Of a DNA stretch of 64,000 nt, positions 1-7,695 are shown piece by piece. The stretch spans positions 27,463-91,462 of the forward strand of contig JAIBBR010000003.1 of assembly GCA_019694575.1 (NCBI GenBank), given 5' to 3'. A program made the translations under genes and the position numbers. The notes beneath the pieces are model-generated. The model saw only the letters and a program-made list of their open reading frames with translations. It did no database searches and was not told where the DNA came from. Origin of the DNA: Myxococcaceae bacterium. GTDB lineage: Bacteria; Myxococcota; Myxococcia; Myxococcales; Myxococcaceae. The first letter of the stretch is position 1, and every line of letters starts with the position of its first letter.

Positions 1-2622
1 CTCGGTCAAGGTCGCGTCAGCGCCGCCCTCGATCAGATTTTGCGACAGTTGCTTTTTGGCTTCGATGAGCACGTCGATTTTTTCCTCGACGGTCCCCTTG
101 CACACGAACTTATGGACGAGCACGTTCTTCTTCTGGCCAATACGGAAAGCGCGGTCAGTGGCTTGGTTTTCGACAGCCGGGTTCCACCAGCGATCAAAAT
201 GCACGACGTGTGACGCCGCGGTAAGGTTCAAACCCACGCCTCCCGCCTTCAGCGACAGCACCAAGAACGGAACCGACTCGTCTTCTTGAAATCGCTGCAC
301 CAGCACCTTTCGCTTCGCCACCGGGGTTTCGCCGTGTAACACGAGGCCCGAGCGGCCGAACACCCCCGCCAAGAACGCCGCCAACGGCTCAGTCACCTCA
401 CGAAACTGGGTGAAGACCAACACCTTTTCTTGCTTCGAGGCAATCACCTCTGCGATTTCGCGCAGCCGCCCCCACTTGCCGCCATCGGCTTCTTCCCACA
501 GGGCGTCGCCGAGCCACTGCGAAGGGTGATTGCAGATTTGCTTAAACCGCATCAAGAACGCGAGCACCACCCCCCGGCGTTTGATGCCATCGATGCCCTG
601 GAGCTCTCTGCGCAGCTCATCAACAGATTCTTGATAGAGAGCGGCCTGCTTCTTCGAAAGCGGGCAAAACGCTTTCATCTCGGTCTTCTCGGGCAAATCG
701 GCGATGACCGCTTTATCGGTTTTGAGGCGGCGCAGAATGTAAGGCCGAACCAAATCGCGCAGCGGACCGTACGGGTAACCAGACGCAGCGGCGAGCCGTT
801 TGGCGTAACCGCTGAACTCTTTCTCTGACCCCAACAAGCCTGGGTTGATGAAATCGAACATCGACCAAAGGTCCATCAGCCGATTTTCAATTGGAGTACC
901 CGTCAGCGCGATGCGCGCCCGCGCCTTGAGCCTCTTCGCGGCCTGCGTCTGCTTGGCGCCCGGGTTCTTGATGGCCTGCGCCTCGTCTAAAATAACCAGG
1001 TGCCATGAAACCTTCTCGAGCCAGGGCAGGCGAAGCAGCGTGCCGTAGCTGGTGATGACCAAGTCTTTGGCCCCAAGCTCGTCTTCGAAAAGCGCCTTCA
1101 GCTTGGCCCCGGGCATCGCCGACGGGTGCGCCAAGAGCACGCTCAGACCCGGGGTGAACTTCTCAATCTCGGTGGTCCAGTTGGCAAGCAGCGACGTGGG
1201 CACGACGAGCAGGCTCGGCCGTTTCGCCGCCAACTGTCTCTGCACGAGCAACAGTGAGAGCACCTGAATCGTCTTGCCCAGCCCCATGTCGTCAGCGAGG
1301 CAAGCTCCCAGCCCCAACTGCGAGAGCAGGTTCAACCACTGCACGCCTACTTGCTGGTACGGCCGCAGTTCACCTCGCAGCTCGTGCCCTGGCATGGCCT
1401 TGGCCAGCCCCTCGGGCGATCGCAGCCGCTTGAGCGTTTCGGCCAACCACGGCCCCGCCATGACCCGAGACCAATTCACGTCGGCTGTTTCGATCGCGCT
1501 ACCCGTGATGGCGGCGCCCGCGAGCAGTCGCATCGCCTCAGCAAAGGTGAGCCCGCCCTCGCGCGCGAGTCGCTCGGCTTCCTTGAACTGCCGGAGCGCA
1601 TTTTCTGTACGCTCGCGGTCAACCTCAACCCACTGGCCACGGATCAGCGCGAGCCCGCTTGAACTCGCCAGCAGTGCCTCGAGCTCTTGGGGCGTCACCG
1701 GCTCGCCGTCGAGGGTGACGGAAACCTCGAAATCGAGCAGCGCCTCTTTACCGAGGCCCGCGGGTGCTCGCGCGCCGACGCTACCGGTGACTTGGGCGCG
1801 CGCCGGTCGCCCCGCCCGCCAGTGGGTCGGCATGCGCACCACCACGCCCGCTTGCTCGAGCGCGGGAACGTCGCCCAGAAAGCGAACCGCGTCATTCACC
1901 GACCAGCGCAAGGGGTGAAAGACGTCACCGGTGTCGACCAACTCTTTCAGCCAAGGGCAGTGCTCAGCGGCGCGCTGTACGGGCAGGAGCAACGACAGGA
2001 GTCGTTCTTTTTTCGCGCCTCCGGCGTATTCGCTCAACGCCTGGCCCAAGGGGAGGTGCTGTGCCTTGCCGTGAGCCGAGAGCCGGCTGGTGTACGTGGC
2101 GAGAAACGCAAAAGGCGCCGCCTCGTCTCGCCGGTTTTCTGCGAGATTGAAGTGCACCCGGCCCACGAGGTTCCATGCCGGGTTGAGCGTCTTGAGAAAA
2201 GCTTGCAGCCCCGTCTTCGCCTCGCCCAGTTGGGTGGTGAAGGCTTCTGCGGTCTCAACCCAAAGCGCTTGCAACGTCGAGACGGTGATGTACTCGCCCC
2301 CTGTCATCAGCGGGCTCGAGCCAGCGAGCGCCTGTAGTTCAGGCTCAGGGGGAAAAGGGGGTAAAGAGAGCTGCTCGCCACCCGCATTGCCAGTGCACAG
2401 CGCCGTCAGAAAATGCGCTCCCAGCTCGCGCCACCACGCGAAGATGGGCGGCAACACATGACCTATGCCTTCGCCACCCAGTCTGAGCAGCCCGTGGCCT
2501 GAACCACGGGCGAATGCCTCACCCAGGCGCTCGCCCAGAGCAGGGTCAAGCGCTGGGCCCTCTTCAACCTGCTCGAAGACAAGGCGCCCAAGCGGAGTCA
2601 GTCGCAGCGAAGAGGTTTGAAT
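1..2622 (-). CDS. SNF2/RapA-type DEAD/DEAH helicase, C-terminus cut by window
   Basis: This is a superfamily 2 DNA-dependent ATPase of the SNF2/RapA group. A family-specific N-terminal half of about 400 residues precedes the ATPase core. Visible are Walker A DDMGLGKTIQVL near residue 440, a DEAQ box in VILDEAQAIKNP (about 960-1000), GGVGLNL (about 230) and RIGQ (about 145). The frame is open at base 1, where it encodes ADATLTE, which in this family lies only a few residues from the C-terminus, so the gene is almost complete. The start is unusual: after the upstream in-frame stop there is no ATG, GTG or TTG matching the conserved N-terminus. ATT at 2620-2622 has GGGAG 7 bases upstream (2630-2634); the next ordinary start is GTG 2455-2457. 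Its substrate is unknown. A second SNF2 enzyme lies at 52734-56000. Confidence 0.9.
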   Translation of the reverse strand, partial: MQTSSLRLTPLGRLVFEQVEEGPALDPALGERLGEAFARGSGHGLLRLGGEGIGHVLPPIFAWWRELGAHFLTALCTGNAGGEQLSLPPFPPEPELQALAGSSPLMTGGEYITVSTLQALWVETAEAFTTQLGEAKTGLQAFLKTLNPAWNLVGRVHFNLAENRRDEAAPFAFLATYTSRLSAHGKAQHLPLGQALSEYAGGAKKERLLSLLLPVQRAAEHCPWLKELVDTGDVFHPLRWSVNDAVRFLGDVPALEQAGVVVRMPTHWRAGRPARAQVTGSVGARAPAGLGKEALLDFEVSVTLDGEPVTPQELEALLASSSGLALIRGQWVEVDRERTENALRQFKEAERLAREGGLTFAEAMRLLAGAAITGSAIETADVNWSRVMAGPWLAETLKRLRSPEGLAKAMPGHELRGELRPYQQVGVQWLNLLSQLGLGACLADDMGLGKTIQVLSLLLVQRQLAAKRPSLLVVPTSLLANWTTEIEKFTPGLSVLLAHPSAMPGAKLKALFEDELGAKDLVITSYGTLLRLPWLEKVSWHLVILDEAQAIKNPGAKQTQAAKRLKARARIALTGTPIENRLMDLWSMFDFINPGLLGSEKEFSGYAKRLAAASGYPYGPLRDLVRPYILRRLKTDKAVIADLPEKTEMKAFCPLSKKQAALYQESVDELRRELQGIDGIKRRGVVLAFLMRFKQICNHPSQWLGDALWEEADGGKWGRLREIAEVIASKQEKVLVFTQFREVTEPLAAFLAGVFGRSGLVLHGETPVAKRKVLVQRFQEDESVPFLVLSLKAGGVGLNLTAASHVVHFDRWWNPAVENQATDRAFRIGQKKNVLVHKFVCKGTVEEKIDVLIEAKKQLSQNLIEGGADATLTE

Positions 2623-2655
2623 GTATCTGCTCCCAATAACTCAAAAAGGCCTGCG

Positions 2656-3285
2656 CTACTTCGCGCCCTTGGCCCGCTTCTCTGCCACCGCTTTGCGAAT
2701 CGCGGCGAAGACGTCGGGCACCGCCGAACCGTTGGCCCGGTTAACAATGAACTTGGGAATCGACCCACCCGGGTCGGTATAAACCCAGTATGTAGCGAAG
2801 GTTTTCTTGCCGTCTTCACGCGGCTCTAAAAGCCACCAGCCGTCGTTGATTTTGGTGCGCACGTAACCGTCGCGCTCAGGCACTTTGGGGTCGACAATGG
2901 CCTTCCACTCACTCTTCATGAAGCCTTTGCCGTCTTTCCAATCTGACGCGTTGGTGACGCGAATCACGTAGTCGCGCTTGGCGACCAGCGGCGCATTCAC
3001 CACACTGTAGAAGAGCGTCACTTTGCCGTCATTCTCGGTGCCCAGCACCTTCGACTCTTCGGTGTACGGCATCACCTTGTTGTAATCACCCCACCCCCAC
3101 AGCACGTCGAACACCTCTTGCGGGGAGCCATCGATGAGCCCAATCGCTTTCATCTCGAGCACGTCAGAGCCTTCACGCGCGCGCGAAAAAACGGTGATGC
3201 CGTCTTTCTTGCCGGCCTGCTCCCACTTGGGCTCGTCTGCGCCTGCGACCAGTGCCGCAACCAATGCCATCGAAGAAAGAATCAT
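2656..3285 (-). CDS. START/SRPBCC-domain lipid-binding secreted protein
   Basis: Predicted small exported protein of about 209 residues with one START-like domain, a helix-grip fold that binds lipids or other hydrophobic ligands. The start at 3285 gives a short signal peptide, MILSSMALVAALVAGADEP; AGGA lies 8 bases upstream. A longer frame to 3321 would put 12 charged residues before the signal and is less likely. The domain covers most of the mature chain, with START-like segments such as VFDVLWGWGDYNKVMPY and FYSVVNAPLVAKRDYV. It lies 33 bases upstream of the helicase in the same direction and diverges from the OB-fold gene across about 57 bases. The ligand cannot be told from sequence. Confidence 0.8.
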   Translation of the reverse strand: MILSSMALVAALVAGADEPKWEQAGKKDGITVFSRAREGSDVLEMKAIGLIDGSPQEVFDVLWGWGDYNKVMPYTEESKVLGTENDGKVTLFYSVVNAPLVAKRDYVIRVTNASDWKDGKGFMKSEWKAIVDPKVPERDGYVRTKINDGWWLLEPREDGKKTFATYWVYTDPGGSIPKFIVNRANGSAVPDVFAAIRKAVAEKRAKGAK

Positions 3286-3342
3286 GAAATTTATCCTACC
3301 GTCTGTCGTTTCGCCCACCACATGAATTAGGGTGGCCGCGCT

Positions 3343-4083
3343 ATGAGTGAGACAACCGCAACCGACCCAAATTCAAGCCTGCCTTCGACCTCTGAAGAAC
3401 GTGTGCGCAAAGTGTACGTGCGCGACATTCAGGCCGGCCACACCGTTCACACCGTTTTCCGAGCGACTAAGAAACAAAAGAGCACCAGCCGGCAAGGCAA
3501 GACCTTCTTGGCGGTGACGCTGGCCGACAAAACCGGCGAGCTCGAGGCGCGTGTTTTCGACAACGTCGAGACCGTCGAGACGGCTTTCGCCAACAGAGAC
3601 TACCTGTTGGTCAAAGGCCGGGTGATTACCTTTCACAACAAGCCGCAGCTGGTCATCGAAGCGTTAGACCGCTTAGACCCCGAGCCGATGGACGAAAAAG
3701 AGTTCACCCCTCCAGCGCCTCCGCCAGAAACGGCACCTCACACCAAAGAGAAGGAGCACCGCCACGACAACAAAGCCTTCAAGAAGGCGTTGCGCGCGCG
3801 GCTGCTGACCCTGCTCGATGACCCGGTGATTTTCGCCGGCCTCGAAGCACTGGTGCACCACTTGGAAAAGTTCAGCCAGCAGCGCCATTCAGAAGGTGGT
3901 CAGCCGCCTCGACAACGCGGCCGTGGCCCACGTGTCGAGCACAAGCCTGAAACCAAAGTTGAGCTGAAAAACGACGCCCCCGCCAAAGAACCGGCAACGG
4001 AGAGAGATCCTTCACTGCCCAAAGACTTAATCTTCAAGTCCTTCACGCAGCTGTCGGGCGAGAGCGAAAAAACGCCGTCATAA
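3343..4083 (+). CDS. OB-fold nucleic-acid-binding protein (YhaM-like N-terminal domain)
   Basis: 246-residue protein. Residues about 25-115 form an OB fold of the tRNA/helicase anticodon-binding type (FLAVTLADKTGELEARVF followed by YLLVKGRVITFHNKPQLVI), as in the N-terminal domain of the 3'-5' exoribonuclease YhaM. The YhaM HD nuclease domain is missing. Instead there is a Pro/Glu-rich linker, a short helical region (KKALRARLLTLLDDPVI) and a charged disordered tail. Start ATG 3343 has AGGGTGG about 8 bases upstream. The stop is 2 bases before the ATG of the next gene, which encodes an HD domain, so the two are probably cotranscribed and coupled. RNA or single-stranded DNA binding is inferred from the fold only. 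Confidence 0.8.
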   Translation: MSETTATDPNSSLPSTSEERVRKVYVRDIQAGHTVHTVFRATKKQKSTSRQGKTFLAVTLADKTGELEARVFDNVETVETAFANRDYLLVKGRVITFHNKPQLVIEALDRLDPEPMDEKEFTPPAPPPETAPHTKEKEHRHDNKAFKKALRARLLTLLDDPVIFAGLEALVHHLEKFSQQRHSEGGQPPRQRGRGPRVEHKPETKVELKNDAPAKEPATERDPSLPKDLIFKSFTQLSGESEKTPS

Positions 4084-4085
4084 AC

Positions 4086-5942
4086 ATGGCCGCGCGGCTC
4101 GGAGAACGATTGGTCGAAGCCGGGCTCATTTCGAGCGAGGCCATCGACAAGGCGCTCAAGCACCAGGCGCTCACCCAGCACCGGCTGGGTGATTGTCTCT
4201 TCGAGCTCGATTTAATCAGCGAAGCAGCGCTGCTGCGTTTTCTCGCCGGTGAATTGAAGACACGCTTTGTTTCGGCCGAAAAGCTCGCCAAGGCCAAAAT
4301 TCCCTCGGACATACTGGACAAAGTGCCGGTGCGACTGTGCGAAGGGCAGCACGTGTTGCCCTTGGCTTTCGACGCCGAGCGCGGGCTGCTCTCAGTGGTC
4401 ATGGCCGACCCACTGAACTCCGAAGCGATTCGCGAAGTGCGCACCGTCAGCGGCGCCAACGAAGTGTTCGCCTACGTTGCCCTGCGCAGCACCTTGGTGG
4501 CGGGCATTCGCCGAAATTATTACGGAGACACCGCGGCGTTCGACGAGAGCAAGCCTCCGCGCGATGAAGTGGTGCTGCTGTCGCGGGCCTACGAAGCAGG
4601 CACTTCGCCCGGCCGCGCCGCGGCGCAATCGTCAGGAACGTTGCCCGCGGTGCCGAGCGGCAAGTGGGAACGTTTTCCTTCAGTGGTTTCAAGCCACGCC
4701 TTCACCCACATGATGGCGAAGTGGGCACGGCTTTTCGACGCGGTAAAACCCAACGGGCCGGCGCACTCAACCCGGGTGGCGCGGTTGTGCGCGGCGACGG
4801 CACGCAAGTTGGGGGTGGGGCCACTCGATGTGCAGGCCATTCGGGTCGCGGCGTACGTGCACGACGTCGCCCAGCTGGCCGACCACCACTTCACACTGCA
4901 ATCATTGGCGCGGCGCCCGGCAGAACGCACCGTGGCCCAGAGCGCGCTGCACCTGCCATTGCAACTCTTTGACGCCGCCACGGTGGCACGGGCGACCAGG
5001 TTGACGTTGCTGCACCGGTACGAAGCGTTCGACGGCTCGGGGCTGCCGGCAGGCCTCAAAGGCGAGGCGATTTATTGGGGTGCGCGCATTCTCTCTGCCG
5101 TCGATGCCTGGGTCGACCTGACCACGCGCGCACACAACGTCTTCGGTCAGACGGTGAATGCGTCAGATGCACATGGTTACCTGGGCGAAGAAGCGGGCAC
5201 GCTTTTCGACCCTGCGGTGCTCGACGCGCTCAAGCACGTCACCTCGCACGAGGCACTGGCCCGCGCTATCGCCGGTGACGGGCGCTGCGTGGTGATTTGC
5301 ACCCGCGACGACGCTACGCGCACTGACTTGCTCGACGCCCTCGCTCCGCTCCACGTCGAGCCCTATTGCGTGGCCACGCTCGAAGACGCCGCCGACGCGG
5401 TATTAGAACGCGAGGCCGACGTGCTGTGCCTCGGCCTAAAGTTCGGCGTGAGTGAAATGTCTGCTCTGGTGCACTGGCTGCGCAAACGGCCCGAGCGCGC
5501 CGCGCTGCCGGTGGTGGTACTGGGAGAGCCCAGCGACCCCAAAGCAAGCAGCCGCCTTCACCACGTGGGCGCCAGTGCGTTTTTGAAGCTGCCCATCGAC
5601 CGAGCCGAAGCCGAAACGACGCTGACCGGCCTGCTCGCCGACGATGCAGAACACGGCGCGCCCCCCCACCCCATCGAGAGTGGGCTGCATGAAACGCCGT
5701 TGCGCACGCTGGCGTCATGGGTGGGTCGCGATAAAAAAACGGGCCGGCTGACGCTGATGCATGGCTCGCACCACGGGGTGCTTCACTTCGAGCAAGGCCG
5801 TATCGTGCACGCAGTGAGCGACGGGCTGTGGGGTCAACCCGCGCTAGAAGCACTGCTGTCGGTGCACGACGCGGAGCTGACCTTCGAGCCCGATGCGCTG
5901 CTGATGACGCCGCCCACGCTCAATGTAGACCCAACAAATTAG
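4086..5942 (+). CDS. MshEN - HD-GYP-like - receiver-like - DUF4388 (PATAN) signalling protein
   Basis: 618-residue multidomain signalling protein. Residues 1-150 resemble the MshEN/T2SSE N-terminal domain (LGERLVEAGLISSEAIDKAL, with VMADPLN later), a known c-di-GMP-binding fold in other proteins. Residues about 220-350 are an HD-GYP-like domain with HD in YVHDVAQ (near 258) and HRYEAFDGSGLP (near 309), a variant of HHExxDGxGYP. Residues about 395-515 look like a receiver fold (CVVICTRDDATRTDLLDAL, then VVVLGEPSDPKASS). The C-terminus (about 535-605) matches DUF4388/PATAN (GRLTLMHGSHHGVLHFEQG). It follows the OB-fold gene by 2 bases and overlaps convergent tatD by 4. Phosphodiesterase activity is possible but the HD-GYP motif is imperfect. 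Confidence 0.83.
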   Translation: MAARLGERLVEAGLISSEAIDKALKHQALTQHRLGDCLFELDLISEAALLRFLAGELKTRFVSAEKLAKAKIPSDILDKVPVRLCEGQHVLPLAFDAERGLLSVVMADPLNSEAIREVRTVSGANEVFAYVALRSTLVAGIRRNYYGDTAAFDESKPPRDEVVLLSRAYEAGTSPGRAAAQSSGTLPAVPSGKWERFPSVVSSHAFTHMMAKWARLFDAVKPNGPAHSTRVARLCAATARKLGVGPLDVQAIRVAAYVHDVAQLADHHFTLQSLARRPAERTVAQSALHLPLQLFDAATVARATRLTLLHRYEAFDGSGLPAGLKGEAIYWGARILSAVDAWVDLTTRAHNVFGQTVNASDAHGYLGEEAGTLFDPAVLDALKHVTSHEALARAIAGDGRCVVICTRDDATRTDLLDALAPLHVEPYCVATLEDAADAVLEREADVLCLGLKFGVSEMSALVHWLRKRPERAALPVVVLGEPSDPKASSRLHHVGASAFLKLPIDRAEAETTLTGLLADDAEHGAPPHPIESGLHETPLRTLASWVGRDKKTGRLTLMHGSHHGVLHFEQGRIVHAVSDGLWGQPALEALLSVHDAELTFEPDALLMTPPTLNVDPTN

Positions 5943-6718
5943 AGAGCTACGGGAAGCGCCAACAGCGTCACCGCGTTGCGCGCGCAGGTCAGCGCCACTT
6001 CTTCAACCGGCACGCCTTTGAGCTCGGCCACCTTCGCGGCGGTGTGCACGATGTAGCCAGGCTCATTCTTTTTGCCCCGCTGGGGAATCGGCGCCAAATA
6101 CGGCGTATCGGTTTCAAGCAGCAGCTGGCTCAAGGGCGCATAGCTCACCGCGGCCTGGAGGGCTTCTGTTTTCTTGTACGTAACGACGCCCGAAATCGAG
6201 AGATGAAACCCCATGTCGAGGTAGCGCTTGCCGGCTTCCCAGTCACCGGTGAAGCAGTGAATCATGCCCTTCGACATGCCCTCTTCTTTGAGAATGTGCG
6301 CGCATTCGGCATGGGCGTCGCGCACGTGTACGACAAGCGGTTTGTCGAGTCGCTTCGCCAGCTGGCACTGCCGACGAAACCCCTCGTCCTGCGCGTTGCG
6401 GGGCGAGTGGTTGTAATAAAAATCGAGCCCCGTTTCGCCCACCGCGCGTACCGCCGGCAACGCACACAATGTTTCGAGCTGCGCCCAGTCTTCAGGCGTG
6501 GCCTGCGCCGCGTCGTGGGGGTGAATGCCCATGGTGGGTGACAAAAAATCAGGCCACTGTGCGCTCAACGCCACCGCGCTGCCGAAATCTCCCGGCTTCT
6601 GCCACTGCCCCACCACCACCGCGTGCACCAAACCCGCGGCTTGGGAGCGCGCAATCACGTCGTCAGCGGTGGGAAAATCTTTTGTCTCTAGGTGACAGTG
6701 AGCGTCAATCAGCTTCAT
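5939..6718 (-). CDS. tatD: TatD family metal-dependent deoxyribonuclease
   Basis: 259 residues, the usual size for TatD, a TIM-barrel Mg-dependent 3'-5' exonuclease involved in DNA repair and turnover. The metal ligands are visible: DAHCHL at 5-10, the GETGLDFYY segment, HVRDAH, a later HCFTGD, and LLETDTPYLAP with the C-terminal Asp. It is the last gene of a minus-strand run; its ATG overlaps the stop of the HEAT gene by 4 bases (ATGA), implying translational coupling. tatD next to metG and holB is a common arrangement in bacteria, which supports the assignment. The stop overlaps the convergent signalling gene by 4 bases. Confidence 0.95.
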   Translation of the reverse strand: MKLIDAHCHLETKDFPTADDVIARSQAAGLVHAVVVGQWQKPGDFGSAVALSAQWPDFLSPTMGIHPHDAAQATPEDWAQLETLCALPAVRAVGETGLDFYYNHSPRNAQDEGFRRQCQLAKRLDKPLVVHVRDAHAECAHILKEEGMSKGMIHCFTGDWEAGKRYLDMGFHLSISGVVTYKKTEALQAAVSYAPLSQLLLETDTPYLAPIPQRGKKNEPGYIVHTAAKVAELKGVPVEEVALTCARNAVTLLALPVAL

Positions 6719-7695
6719 GCGGCCTCGCGATCGCGCAACATCGCCGTCAATTCGTGACGCGCTTCTTCACCGGCCACTTTGACGCGGCGAGCAGCATCGA
6801 GTGATTCGGGCGTATTCAAGTGACACAACCCTTCGGCAATATCGAGCCGCACATCGTCATCGAGAGAGCTGTCATCGAGCGTCTGCACCAGCACGTCGTG
6901 TGCACCTTCGCCACCGAGCAAGCCCAACGCCCGCGCCGCGGGCCCCCGACAAGTGTCTTTGGGGTCAGCCAGTGCTTTGAGCAGCAACGGCCGCGCAGCT
7001 TCAGCTTTCACCCGGCCAAGCAGCTCCAAGGCGAGCGCGCGGTCAGGCGACCAGCGCTTGCGGGTGCGCTTCATCAAATGCTCAAGCCCGCTCTCGTCAC
7101 CCAACATCACCAACGTGGCGGCCGCTTGGGTGCGTTCAAAGCCAGAAAGCAACCATTTGTCGAACACCCGCTTCACGTACGGCTGTGCGTCTTTTTCACC
7201 CAGCTCGCCCAGAATCGCCAAGGCCCGAAAACGCAAGCCGACGTCGTCGAGCGCTTCGACCAATGTTTCTAAACCGGCCTTGTGCTTGAGCGCCGCCATG
7301 CCGCGGGCCGCCTCGAAGCGCACCGAGAAACTCTCGTCGGTGAGCGCCTGCGCCAACGCGCCCCGTGCATCGGGCAATGCCAAGTCAGCCAACCGCCCCG
7401 CGGCTTCGACACGAATGCGCTCGGCATCGTCAGCCAAGTGCCGCGACAACAACTCACGCGCCTCGTCTAAGGGCAAAATCTGCGAGCCGAGGGCCAAACC
7501 TCCACAGCGCAGCTCGGGCTGGCGGTCAGCAAGCAACCGCACCACCACCGGCGCGAATTCGTCGAGCTCTTCTTGCCCCACTTCGCTGGCGAGCTGACAC
7601 AGCGATTCGGCAATTTCAGCACGCAGCTCGGGCTTCTTCTCACGTTCGAGCTGAAGCAGCGCATCGTCGCGCTCTTGGCGCCAATCGCGAATCAC
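6715..7695 (-). CDS. HEAT-repeat protein
   Basis: 326-residue all-helical repeat protein. Roughly eight HEAT/PBS-lyase-type units can be read, for example EIAESLCQLASEVGQEELDE, VEAAGRLADLALPDARGAL and GPAARALGLLGGEGAHDVLV, with the usual Ala/Leu spacing of about 31-37 residues. There is no signal peptide, membrane segment or catalytic motif. Such scaffolds mediate protein contacts; the partner is unknown. It overlaps both neighbours by 4 bases (the metG stop region upstream, the tatD start downstream), so it lies inside the replication/translation operon and its abundance is probably tied to metG. Confidence 0.82.
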   Translation of the reverse strand: MIRDWRQERDDALLQLEREKKPELRAEIAESLCQLASEVGQEELDEFAPVVVRLLADRQPELRCGGLALGSQILPLDEARELLSRHLADDAERIRVEAAGRLADLALPDARGALAQALTDESFSVRFEAARGMAALKHKAGLETLVEALDDVGLRFRALAILGELGEKDAQPYVKRVFDKWLLSGFERTQAAATLVMLGDESGLEHLMKRTRKRWSPDRALALELLGRVKAEAARPLLLKALADPKDTCRGPAARALGLLGGEGAHDVLVQTLDDSSLDDDVRLDIAEGLCHLNTPESLDAARRVKVAGEEARHELTAMLRDREAA

